Positions 6,252-13,690 of a stretch of 20,176 nucleotides of DNA are shown here, in pieces (position 1 is the first letter of the stretch; every line of letters starts with the position of its first letter). The stretch comes from a virus. The position numbers were made by a program, and so were the translations under genes. Where the stretch lies: positions 1 through 20,176 of IMG/VR virus record IMGVR_UViG_3300022214_000023, one strand, 5' to 3'. The notes beneath the pieces were generated by a model, which worked only from the letters and a program-made list of their open reading frames with translations, was not told the origin of the DNA and did no database searches.

Positions 6252-6884
6252 CTATGCAGTTATCCACGCAAGCCCGCCGCCGGCCGTGGCAGCCTCGTCC
6301 CAAATCTCCACGTTGTCGTGGTTTGACAAATCAACGGTTGCGCCCACGTTGAGTCCGGGCTGCCCGCTTTGCAATCGCGCCGCGTCGGAGTCATTGTAAG
6401 TAACAATCGCGGGGCCGTTGGTGTCATCCCCGAGTTCGATAGCACAAGGATTTGTTCCCGTGACCTTGGCGTAGGCGTTCGTATAGGTCGTTGCTGAGAC
6501 AGACCCACCGAAAGCAATTTGGTTGTATGACCCACCACTTCCCCCGGTGAAGCCGGTGGCACGGTAGAGATAGATGCCGTTTTCAGCACTGTCCCATTCG
6601 ATGTAGTAGCAGTTTTGATCGGCATCGCATCGCAGAACAAGACCCGGCCACTGACCAGTGGAGCCAATATCGATGTCGCTGACGATCTTCTGGTCTAGGA
6701 CTGTCTGCCCTGTCCACCGGCTGACGCCGTTGATACTAGCGTTGGTGTACACCTTGTCCGTGGCAGCAAGGATGTGAAGCTGGTGCGTCCCAGAATTGAC
6801 CACATCCCAGTTGGCATCGTAGGTGATTAGGTTTGTGTCGCTGCCGACCGTGAACGCATCCGGCCCGTAAATGAGCGCGCTCAC
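6252..6884 (-). CDS. LamG/concanavalin-like virion protein
   Basis: This 210-residue protein starts at GTG 6884, overlapping the preceding TGA (GTGA). Its strand pattern is that of concanavalin A-like lectin/glucanase modules used by phage tail proteins. It runs from an opening DAFTVGSDTNLITYDANWDV and HQLHILAATDKVYTN, through VSDIDIGSTGQWPGLVLRCD and NCYYIEWDSAENGIYLYRAT, to LQSGQPGLNVGATVDLSNHD. The W-P-G-L-V-L-R and G-L-N-V-G elements are characteristic of the laminin-G-like fold in carbohydrate-binding phage proteins. It lies near the long fibre gene, so a host-glycan binding role on the tail is likely. The exact ligand and location are inferred. Confidence 0.75.
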   Translation of the reverse strand: MSALIYGPDAFTVGSDTNLITYDANWDVVNSGTHQLHILAATDKVYTNASINGVSRWTGQTVLDQKIVSDIDIGSTGQWPGLVLRCDADQNCYYIEWDSAENGIYLYRATGFTGGSGGSYNQIAFGGSVSATTYTNAYAKVTGTNPCAIELGDDTNGPAIVTYNDSDAARLQSGQPGLNVGATVDLSNHDNVEIWDEAATAGGGLAWITA

Positions 6885-7189
6885 GGTAGCGGCCTCTTAA
6901 CCCAGTCCGAGCGCACCAGCGACTCGAAATCGGCCACTTTGTCGCGCAAGTCAGCATCGAGAAGCTGCTCCGCTCGTGCGTTCTGTACAACCCTGCACTG
7001 TGGGTCTGCCGCGATCAGGTCAAGCTGCGCCTGCGTTCCCTCGATCACGATTGCTGCAACACCGTTGCGGGACTCGTAGAAAGACACGCCCCTCGCGGCG
7101 AATGCAGTGGACGCATACTTTGGCCGAATGCGCGTCCCGCCGCGAAACGGCTCAGACACCAGCGGCATGAGGACAAGTGCGACAGGCAT
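6881..7189 (-). CDS. Hypothetical tail-region protein, 102 residues
   Basis: ATG at 7189 has only a weak GGGACGG ribosome binding site. The protein opens MPVALVLMPLVSEPFRGGTR, then IRPKYASTAF. That opening resembles a group of phage tail-region proteins I have seen that begin with a short strand, a GT/TR turn and RPKYAxD. The middle (SRNGVAAIVIEGTQAQLDLI) and end are a beta-alpha-beta unit plus an amphipathic helix. Members I recall are longer, so this may be a shortened version. It is coupled to the LamG-like gene by GTGA, which suggests a shared structural role. Function is not established. Confidence 0.65.
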   Translation of the reverse strand: MPVALVLMPLVSEPFRGGTRIRPKYASTAFAARGVSFYESRNGVAAIVIEGTQAQLDLIAADPQCRVVQNARAEQLLDADLRDKVADFESLVRSDWVKRPLP

Positions 7190-7211
7190 TTACGCCGTCC
7201 CGCTGGCGAGC

Positions 7212-7394
7212 TTAGTCATTGTTGAACCCGATCCACGTGCCGCTCGGGCTACAGGTTTCTGGCTTTCTCTCCAGCACGAAAGTCACGTTGGTGGCGGCGT
7301 AGTCCCATTCGAGTCGCGCCTCGGTCGGAGCGACGGTCTGAGCCATCGCCGGCAGGGCCGCGACAAGCGCGAGAAGAGCAATCATACGTTTCAT
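7212..7394 (-). CDS. Small exported protein, 60 residues
   Basis: ATG at 7394 has a strong AGGAGG 6 bases upstream. The first 19 residues are a textbook signal peptide (MKRMIALLALVAALPAMAQT) with cleavage after AMA. The remaining 40 residues form a short beta-rich domain (LEWDYAATNVTFVLERKPE) with one cysteine. That segment loosely resembles fibronectin type III strands (A.L.WD....V..F.LER), too short for a complete module. Its good ribosome binding site and compact size suggest it is really made. Function unknown; a periplasmic decoy or exclusion peptide is one possibility without direct evidence. Confidence 0.7.
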   Translation of the reverse strand: MKRMIALLALVAALPAMAQTVAPTEARLEWDYAATNVTFVLERKPETCSPSGTWIGFNND

Positions 7395-7440
7395 GTGACC
7401 TCCTTTAGTGTGCGTTAAACACGATTCGCGCCACGACCAC

Positions 7441-10296
7441 TTACCAGACGCTCCAGTTGCGCAGATCGACCCACAAGTTGGCGAGCGTGGCGCTGTTCCC
7501 CGCTTGCCCCGTCAGGTCGCTGAACGCGATGGAAGCGCGCGTCACGCTGGTGGAGAAGATGCCGAGCCCAACCATCGCGCCGCGCGTGTTGGTCGTGGCC
7601 GCGCCGAACGGATCAAGCCCGGCCATGGCTGATGCGAGGCTGGGCAGTACAGCCATCGAGAGCGACTTGGCGAGGCTGATCTGGCCGCTGGTCGTGGTCC
7701 TGACATGCACCGCCATCCAGTACTCGTCGGGCACGAGCGTGGTCGCGCTCGCGAAGTTCACGGTCAGCGCGCGCGCGCCGAACATGCTGGCGGTGGAGTT
7801 GCTCTGGTGGAAGCCGCTGAACGTGTTAGAGCCGGAGTTGACCGACGAGAGGGTCGAGCCGTTCCTCGTGTAGAGCACCATCGAGATAGACACCATGAAA
7901 CCAGCGCTCGAAGTGTTCGTCGTCGTCGCCCCGCCGATCGACATGCCGAAGCGCGCGTTGCTGATAGCGAGGTTGCCACCGATGTTGAACGGGAAGATGC
8001 TGGCCGACGTGTTGTGCTGCGTGCTGCCAGCCTGCGTCATGATCGGCAAGCGGATCCAGCGGTCTACCGGCGCGCCACCACCGCCGGCCGCGACGCTAAA
8101 GCCAATCGTCGATCCTGTCGTGCCGATCGTGATGTTCGTGATCGCCGAAAGACTCGAGGTCGCGGGCGCGGAAATCACAATCTGGCTGCCGTTCGTCCCC
8201 GAGAGCGTGAGGTTCAGTCCCGACAGGCCGATGGTCGAGCCGCTCGCGGTCGTGTTGCCGGCCGTGTTCGCGCCGAGCAGGTGATGCCAGTTGTTCTCCG
8301 CCGCTGCGCCCGGCGCGTTTGCCGAGAGGCTGAGCGTGAAGCCGGCGCTGTTCGATGCGGTCGTGCCGCTCAGGTTGGTCAGGTTGAGCGTCGGGTTGCC
8401 GTGCGAGTGATCGCTCGCGGCGTAATTCGTGTTGACCGAGAAGCCGATCGTGTTGAGCGCGCCGGCCGCGGTGCTCTGGTTCAGCGTGACCCCGTTCTGG
8501 CCCTGCAGCACGAAGCGCCCGACGTCCACGCGAGTATTGCCGCCGGTGTTGCCGAGGGTCGACACGCCGAACGAGAACACGCCGGGGTGCACATGGTCGT
8601 CTGCCGCGAAGCGCGACGTGTTCGTCCCGGATCCGCTGGCCGAGCCCACCGCCTGAATCGCGTTCGATACCACCGGCACGCTGTAGCTGCCCTGCACCGC
8701 GCCGCCCACGTTGGAGAAGGTGAAGCCGTTGGCGTTGTTGAACGAGAGTGTCTGGAACGCGCTCGATCCGCCCGCTGCTGAGAATGCTTGGTTCGACTGG
8801 CTGGTCAGGCCATTGTGGCTCGCCACGACCTGGCTGCCGGTCGTCGTCTGGAATGAAACGCCATTCGAGTTGAGAAAGCCCAGCGTCTGGAATGTGAAGC
8901 TCCCGTTCGCCGCGCTCGCCGCCTGATTGCTCTGGCTGGTAAGCCCGTTGTGCGATGCCGTGACGGTCGATCCGTTCAGCCCGAAGCTCACGCCGTTGGC
9001 ATTGTTGAACTCGAATTTCGACAGGTTCTGGCTCGTCGTCCCAGCGCTCACGTTGATGTTCGTGATCCCGCCTCCGCCGGATGGCACGGAAACGATGAGC
9101 GCACCGTTCGACCAGCCCATGGAGGCCACACCCATGCCGCTGACGGAGAAGCTGCGTGCATCGAACGTGCTGCTCGAGGACTGCCCGACCGTGTTTCCGA
9201 GGGCATAGCCGCCCAAGGTCTGGTTCGTCTGCGAGGTAATGCCGTTGTGGCTGGCGGTGACGGTGTTGCCGTCGACACCAAAGCTGATGCCGTTCAGGTT
9301 TCCGAAAACGGCAGCGCCGGAAGTGAACTGCGTCGTCCCCGCAGAGATCGCCTGAATCCCGAACTCGCCGCGAGCGCCAGCGACCAAGACGAGCAGTTTG
9401 CCTTGCGTGGCGTGGGCGTTTATGACGATGGCGACGCGCTGACGCAGGTTCGGATAGGCCGGCTCGGTTGCCGTGAGATCCCCGGCTGTGACCGCTGATA
9501 CCCACAGTCGATCGCCCTCGGTGAATGAGGAAGTATCAAGTCCGTCGGCAACGCCGCCGACCATCACCCGGCCAAAGCCGTTGTTGGAGATCGCATCCAC
9601 CGTCACGCCGATGGCGGGCATGGTGCTGCCGGCATCCGCCTTGGCCGGAGAGATATTCGGCGTCTGCCCGGTCGAGCCCGTGACGTACACCGCCTTGCCG
9701 GCCGCTATTGCGCCACCCGAGGTATTGCGCGCAATGATGAACTGGTCTTGCGCATGCGTAATCTGCGAGCCGTCTGGCGTGACCATACCAAGGCGCGTCT
9801 TGCCTTGTTCGTTGAAGCCATAGAGGATAATGCGCCCGGCGCTCGCGGCCGGAACGCCCGCCGTACCGATCGATATGGCGTTGTTGCCGAAGTCCTGCAC
9901 CGCGTTCGGGATGATGTTGCCCGAATGACCCGCGCTGTCGTGCACCGGTAGGGCGGTGAGGCCGTTGTGGCTGCCGGTGATTACCGACCCATTCAGCCCA
10001 AAGCTGATCCCGTTCAGGTTGTCGAACGTGAGGCGCGAGAGGTTCTGGCTGGTCGTGCCGGCCGAGACGTTGATGTTGGTGATGCCACCGCCGCCAGCGG
10101 GCGCGGCGGCCGTGATCTTGCCATCGGTGTCCAGCCCGAAGCTGACGCCGCCGTCGTTCTTGAACGCGCCGATTACCTCGGAGCCAACGACCGTCAGGCT
10201 TACCGGGTGGCTGTCATTCCAGTGCGACGGACGGAGCTCGTATAGCGGATCATCCGGCGTCGTCGCTACGAGGTTGTGGTATGCAATGCCCGGCAT
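7441..10296 (-). CDS. Long repetitive tail fibre/receptor-binding protein
   Basis: This 951-residue protein starts at ATG 10296 with GGGGGAG upstream. The N-terminus has HWNDSHP (25-31), seen in phage fibres. Residues 60-545 contain repeated glycine/asparagine/serine-rich units with the core NG(I/V)SFG...TASHNGLTSQSNQ at about 95, 335, 434 and 478, plus a divergent NGFTF copy near 523. A 21-residue block starting GGGGITNINVSAG occurs twice (68-88 and 407-427). Two DHxH motifs (567-570, 629-632) match HxH sites used by trimeric fibres to bind metal. The last 200 residues (from VDRWIRLPIM near 744) look like a separate beta-sandwich tip. It should form a trimer that contacts the host surface. 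Position between portal and coat is unusual. Confidence 0.85.
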   Translation of the reverse strand: MPGIAYHNLVATTPDDPLYELRPSHWNDSHPVSLTVVGSEVIGAFKNDGGVSFGLDTDGKITAAAPAGGGGITNINVSAGTTSQNLSRLTFDNLNGISFGLNGSVITGSHNGLTALPVHDSAGHSGNIIPNAVQDFGNNAISIGTAGVPAASAGRIILYGFNEQGKTRLGMVTPDGSQITHAQDQFIIARNTSGGAIAAGKAVYVTGSTGQTPNISPAKADAGSTMPAIGVTVDAISNNGFGRVMVGGVADGLDTSSFTEGDRLWVSAVTAGDLTATEPAYPNLRQRVAIVINAHATQGKLLVLVAGARGEFGIQAISAGTTQFTSGAAVFGNLNGISFGVDGNTVTASHNGITSQTNQTLGGYALGNTVGQSSSSTFDARSFSVSGMGVASMGWSNGALIVSVPSGGGGITNINVSAGTTSQNLSKFEFNNANGVSFGLNGSTVTASHNGLTSQSNQAASAANGSFTFQTLGFLNSNGVSFQTTTGSQVVASHNGLTSQSNQAFSAAGGSSAFQTLSFNNANGFTFSNVGGAVQGSYSVPVVSNAIQAVGSASGSGTNTSRFAADDHVHPGVFSFGVSTLGNTGGNTRVDVGRFVLQGQNGVTLNQSTAAGALNTIGFSVNTNYAASDHSHGNPTLNLTNLSGTTASNSAGFTLSLSANAPGAAAENNWHHLLGANTAGNTTASGSTIGLSGLNLTLSGTNGSQIVISAPATSSLSAITNITIGTTGSTIGFSVAAGGGGAPVDRWIRLPIMTQAGSTQHNTSASIFPFNIGGNLAISNARFGMSIGGATTTNTSSAGFMVSISMVLYTRNGSTLSSVNSGSNTFSGFHQSNSTASMFGARALTVNFASATTLVPDEYWMAVHVRTTTSGQISLAKSLSMAVLPSLASAMAGLDPFGAATTNTRGAMVGLGIFSTSVTRASIAFSDLTGQAGNSATLANLWVDLRNWSVW
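9016..9078 (-). repeat. Fibre module repeat, copy 2
   Basis: This 63-base segment encodes fibre residues 407-427 (GGGGITNINVSAG then TTSQNLSK). It is the second copy of the segment at 10033-10095. The two peptides differ only at the last residue (R or K), while several third-codon bases differ. Confidence 0.85.
10033..10095 (-). repeat. Fibre module repeat, copy 1
   Basis: This 63-base segment encodes fibre residues 68-88 (GGGGITNINVSAG then TTSQNLSR). The same peptide recurs at 9016-9078 with mostly synonymous base changes. In both copies it is followed by the NG(I/V)SFG...SHNG unit, so a larger module of roughly 45 residues is duplicated. Confidence 0.85.
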
Positions 10297-10306
10297 TGCT
10301 CCCCCG

Positions 10307-10687
10307 TCAGGCGGCTACGTCGCGCAGCGCCAGGACTGGCCTGACCGCCACCTTGTCCTCGATGGAATTGACCGGGTAGGGCTCCGGATAGTAGTCATAT
10401 CCCACGATCACCTGATCCTTTTTCGTGGCGAGATACCAGCCAGCGATTTTTTCTCCAGCGGCGGAGAAAGAGAATGTGCGCTTGTCGGCGCGCGCGATGA
10501 TTGCTTCTTCATCCACCAGCCAATCCCGAAACTGCAGCGCGTGCATCTGGGTGCTCTTCGGGAGGATGAAGTCGCTGCGCGAGGCATTGTCGTTCTTGCG
10601 ATTCGGGCCCTTGGTGAAGAGGCACAGCTGCATTGGCTCAGTGATCAGCAGTCGAAGCAGCAGCACGCGGCCCTCTTTTGGCGTCAT
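10307..10687 (-). CDS. Hypothetical structural protein after portal, 126 residues
   Basis: ATG at 10687 is chosen because AGGAG lies 8 bases upstream. A TTG at 10693 would leave only 2 bases to that site. The protein has a hydrophobic start (EGRVLLLRLLITEPMQLCLF), a central domain (MHALQFRDWLVDEEAIIARA) and strands ending in GWYLATKKDQVIVGYDYYPE and VRPVLALRDVAA. Its opening (xLCLFTKGPNRKND) recalls short phage proteins beginning LxLFTNxxTP that lie next to fibre or portal genes. It sits 2 bases after portal and 10 before the fibre, so a connector or fibre-attachment role is possible. Not recognised with confidence. Confidence 0.68.
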   Translation of the reverse strand: MTPKEGRVLLLRLLITEPMQLCLFTKGPNRKNDNASRSDFILPKSTQMHALQFRDWLVDEEAIIARADKRTFSFSAAGEKIAGWYLATKKDQVIVGYDYYPEPYPVNSIEDKVAVRPVLALRDVAA

Positions 10688-10689
10688 GA

Positions 10690-12879
10690 TCAAAGCTCCT
10701 CGGCCATCATTTCACCGTCCGGGCTGCGCCACATCTTGAAGCGACGCGGCGGCGGGGTAATCGGCATACCGCTGATCACCATGCCGCCATCCCGGTAGCC
10801 CTGCGTCTGCTCGCGCACGCGCGTGCCCTGCGGCGGATTCCCAGCGACGTCCTGATTCTCCGGACCTTCGGGCGTGCCGCCACCGGCGCCACGACCAGGC
10901 TCCTCGGCCGCATTGGGCCCGGTTTTGCCGAGCAGCTGGGCGGGCGGCGGCATCGTCGCCATGGCGAGCTCGAGCTCCATTTCGGTCGGCAAGATCTTCT
11001 CGACCGGGAATTCGGCCGCTCTGAGCGCCGGGCGCAGCATTTCCATGCGCCCGCGCGGGCCGATGATCTGCGCATCCAGCGGGTTGAGGGTCGCCTGCAG
11101 CATTTCCTTCTGCCGCAGGGCGATCTGGTCCTTGATGAGCATCGCCACACTGCCGCGCGCCACCGGGCGGAGGTCGAACTTGATCGCCGGGTCTGGGTGA
11201 TACTCCATGTTGTAGTCGAAGGTGCGGGCGACGCACTCCTCGATCACGTAGAGATCCACGTTCGCCACCACGCGGCGCACGCCCTTGCCCAGGTTGCTCA
11301 TCAGCTGCGACAGGCCGCTCGACGTGCGCGCGGCGCCGCTCGCCTTGCTGTCGCCGGTGGAGTACTTCGGGAACCCGCTCTCGTTGTCCGCCTCCGACGA
11401 GAAGTGCTGGTAGATCATCAGCAATTCCTGCACGTGCATCTGCGGCTGGGAGAAGCGAATCGCGGATTGGTTGTTGCCTGTGAGGTCGGTGGTCGTCTGC
11501 CACAACTTCCACGGGAACATCTTCGTCACCGGCTCGCCATCGGCCAGCCGATCGACGGTGACTTCGACTTGCGGGCCGCTCGCGATCGCCGCGTTGTTCG
11601 AGATTGAACGCGCGGCGGCGTTGCACATCGCCTGGCTATCCTTGATCACGTCGGGCAGGCCCAAGCCCCAGAATGCGCCCGCGATGTTCTCGAACGATGC
11701 CTTGCTGTAGGGCTTCTTGCCGAGCGGGTTGGGATTGACCTGGGCCTTGATCACGAACCGGCCGACCTTCCACGCCTCTATCTTGTACTCCCGATGCGGC
11801 TCGATTTCGGTGTCGGACTCTACCCTGTTCTGGTAGTGCCACTCCAGCAGCCTGTGCCCCGGACACGAGCCCCAGTAGTCCAGCGCCTCGATGGTGCCCT
11901 CGGGGTCGTACTCCTCGTTGCGGCGCAATTCCAGAATCGCGCGCTGGTGGTCGTTCATCTGGCGCGATGTGTAGCCGCGCTCTCCGTAGGCTTCCAACAC
12001 CTGCGTGATTGCGTCATCGGAATAACCGGGGACGCCGAGCAACTCCTGAAGATGCTCTCGCGTGAAATGGTGCCGGTCGATCAGGCTGCCGTACTGGATA
12101 TTGCGCATCGCCGGCGCCGGGAAGATGTCGAAGGGGCTGCGCCGCTCGTAGCAGGGGGCGACGGCATCTTCGACCACCGCATTCCACTGGCCGCCAGGCC
12201 CCGGGCGCCACTTCAGCGTTTTCTTCATGCGCATCACCGGCCCCTTGATGAAGGCGGCGGGGAAGGTGATCAGATCGTAGATGAACTCGTCCAGGGCGGT
12301 TTTCCAACCGCCCTCGGCGAATTGGTCGGCGATCACCAACTCGTGGCGTTCCGCGACCTTGAGCGAGAGGCTCATCATGCGCTTGTAGGCGAGCGTCTTG
12401 ATCGTGAGCAACCGCTCGCTGACCTGGCTGTCGTCCACTTCCCAGCCTGCGGCCATCGCTTCCAGCACGACGGCATTGACGATGGCCTGCTGCACCGCAG
12501 GCGGCAGATCCGGGATCGGCGTTGGCTCCAGCCCCCAAGGCCTCTCGACCTCGCTCATCAGGATCTCGCGTAGCCACGACTCGGCGCCGCGGCACTTCGC
12601 GCTGGTGAGCATCATGAAGATTTCGCTGCCGCCCTGCTGGCGGATCAGCGCAAGATCGGTGGGCTCGTAGACTCCGGTGCGCTGGCGCAGCGCGCGCAGC
12701 ATGGTGTCTTCGATGCTGCGCTTTGCGTGCTGTGCGGCCTGCCAGAAGCGCTCGATGTGGCCGGCGATGCCCTGCAGGAACATGTCCTGCGATTGCTGTT
12801 CTCGCTGCGCGGCGAAGCGAGCTTCCTGATTGGCGTTGATCTGCTGGTTGCTGACGACGCGAAGGCCGATGGCGGGCAT
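10690..12879 (-). CDS. Portal protein (head-tail connector)
   Basis: At 729 residues this matches the size of P22-like portals, the dodecameric ring at one capsid vertex through which DNA is packaged. The ATG at 12879 directly abuts the preceding TAA, with GAGGGT upstream. The pattern is portal-like: helical N-terminal half (QHAKRSIEDTMLRALRQRTG), wing strands with PCYERRSPFDIFPAPAMRN, the KKPYSKASFENIAGAFWGLG segment (FxxxxGxFWGxGLPD), and a stem region followed by DSQAMCNAAARSISNNAAIA and a long C-terminal helix set. The last 100 residues are glycine/proline-rich and probably flexible, and include GYRDGG at 694-699. Gene order terminase-portal supports the call. Confidence 0.9.
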   Translation of the reverse strand: MPAIGLRVVSNQQINANQEARFAAQREQQSQDMFLQGIAGHIERFWQAAQHAKRSIEDTMLRALRQRTGVYEPTDLALIRQQGGSEIFMMLTSAKCRGAESWLREILMSEVERPWGLEPTPIPDLPPAVQQAIVNAVVLEAMAAGWEVDDSQVSERLLTIKTLAYKRMMSLSLKVAERHELVIADQFAEGGWKTALDEFIYDLITFPAAFIKGPVMRMKKTLKWRPGPGGQWNAVVEDAVAPCYERRSPFDIFPAPAMRNIQYGSLIDRHHFTREHLQELLGVPGYSDDAITQVLEAYGERGYTSRQMNDHQRAILELRRNEEYDPEGTIEALDYWGSCPGHRLLEWHYQNRVESDTEIEPHREYKIEAWKVGRFVIKAQVNPNPLGKKPYSKASFENIAGAFWGLGLPDVIKDSQAMCNAAARSISNNAAIASGPQVEVTVDRLADGEPVTKMFPWKLWQTTTDLTGNNQSAIRFSQPQMHVQELLMIYQHFSSEADNESGFPKYSTGDSKASGAARTSSGLSQLMSNLGKGVRRVVANVDLYVIEECVARTFDYNMEYHPDPAIKFDLRPVARGSVAMLIKDQIALRQKEMLQATLNPLDAQIIGPRGRMEMLRPALRAAEFPVEKILPTEMELELAMATMPPPAQLLGKTGPNAAEEPGRGAGGGTPEGPENQDVAGNPPQGTRVREQTQGYRDGGMVISGMPITPPPRRFKMWRSPDGEMMAEEL

Positions 12880-13104
12880 TTACCCTCGAACGAACCGGTT
12901 GAGCTTGTCGTTGATCTGGACCGGTTTACGGTCGCTCTTTGGTGGAATGTCGGCTTTGATCGCGTCACGCACACTGCGCTCAGCTGCCGGTGTAGCACGC
13001 GGCCCGGGATTGTCCTGCAACTCGTTCGTTTCGATCTTCCCGCCGTCGCGATAGCCGGATGGCCGTTTCGACTTGCGCGCCATCTTGCGCTGGTGATTGT
13101 TCAT
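12880..13104 (-). CDS. Small basic protein, 74 residues
   Basis: ATG at 13104 overlaps the preceding TGA as ATGA. The protein is short, basic and probably unstructured. Its first 18 residues (MNNHQRKMARKSKRPSGY) match 15 of 18 positions in the neighbouring metallopeptidase-like protein from its internal GTG at 13583. It then reads RDGGKIETNELQDNPGP. GYRDGG also occurs near the C-terminus of the portal. The end is DIPPKSDRKPVQINDKLNRF. No domain is recognised. Its position against the portal and shared motif suggest a connector or internal head role, inferred only. Confidence 0.65.
   Translation of the reverse strand: MNNHQRKMARKSKRPSGYRDGGKIETNELQDNPGPRATPAAERSVRDAIKADIPPKSDRKPVQINDKLNRFVRG
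13051..13104 (-). repeat. Diverged 54-base repeat, copy A
   Basis: This segment encodes the first 18 residues of the 74-residue protein and matches 13530-13583 at 42 of 54 bases. Most differences are synonymous or conservative. The sequence upstream of each start is unrelated, so similarity begins at the start codon. Confidence 0.8.
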
Positions 13105-13679
13105 CGCTGTCTCTCGAGAATTGAGGGCAGCGGCGCTCCCAGGCTGTGGCCGTAGCCGGGATGGTCGTACCCCATCACGTGCATCTTTTCATGTTGGTGC
13201 ACTTCGTCGTAGTTGCGCGCGTTGGATCGCATGACCACGTTGCAGTTGCGTGCCGGCTTGTCGCAAACGGTGTAGCCCTGCACTCCCTCGCCGCCCGGGA
13301 TGCCCTTGTCGACGCTCTTCGTGTCGTAGCGCGTGGCGCCTTCCCACGTGCGCTTCCAGTACTCGGGCGAGCGTTTCAGCGCGGCGTCGATGTGGTCTTG
13401 TTGCAAAAGCGGCTCGGTGTCGGGCACCGTTTCCATCTGCGGCTTCCCGAACCGCCAGCTGTCGTATTGCGCGGGATCCTGCGCCGCGCGCTGGCCGGCG
13501 TCGGCCAGTTGCAGATACGCATCCGGGTGATAGCCCGATGGCTCCCTCGACTTGCGTGCCATTTTTCTCTGGTGGTCGTTCACATCACTCCCGCGAACGG
13601 CTGAAACGCCGACAGCGTATCCGCTCATCCCCACGGCCGCAAGCGAGAGCAGGACCGCCGCCTTGCAGAAGGCGTTCAT
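13101..13679 (-). CDS. Exported HExxHxxGxxH (metzincin-like) metallopeptidase
   Basis: From ATG 13679 the product is 192 residues, with a signal-like leader (MNAFCKAAVLLSLAAVGMSG, then YAVGVSAVRG). Near the C-terminus it has HEKMHVMGYDH (163-173), a complete HExxHxxGxxH zinc motif, and two cysteines (139, 146) that could form a disulfide. This suggests a secreted or virion zinc peptidase acting outside the cytoplasm. No other catalytic segment is recognised, so activity is not certain. An alternative start, GTG at 13583 with GGGAG upstream, would remove the leader and give 160 residues beginning (M)NDHQRKMARKS, matching the next gene's start. The longer form is preferred because it fills the gap to the terminase stop, leaving 11 bases, but it lacks a ribosome binding site. 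The two forms might both exist. Confidence 0.7.
   Translation of the reverse strand: MNAFCKAAVLLSLAAVGMSGYAVGVSAVRGSDVNDHQRKMARKSREPSGYHPDAYLQLADAGQRAAQDPAQYDSWRFGKPQMETVPDTEPLLQQDHIDAALKRSPEYWKRTWEGATRYDTKSVDKGIPGGEGVQGYTVCDKPARNCNVVMRSNARNYDEVHQHEKMHVMGYDHPGYGHSLGAPLPSILERQR
13530..13583 (-). repeat. Diverged 54-base repeat, copy B
   Basis: This copy lies inside the metallopeptidase-like gene and begins at a GTG (13583) that could act as a start. The encoded peptide is (V/M)NDHQRKMARKSREPSGY, 15 of 18 residues the same as in copy A at 13051-13104. Confidence 0.8.
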
Positions 13680-13690
13680 CCGGTCAACGG

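Noticed and set aside
8096-9505. A 469-codon minus-strand frame inside the fibre gene.
   Set aside because: It is rich in arginine and histidine in a repeating way that mirrors the fibre repeats read in another frame.
7441-10296. A diversity-generating retroelement acting on the fibre.
   Set aside because: No reverse transcriptase and no separate template copy is present in the window. The fibre repeats differ by mostly silent changes, not by adenine-specific changes.
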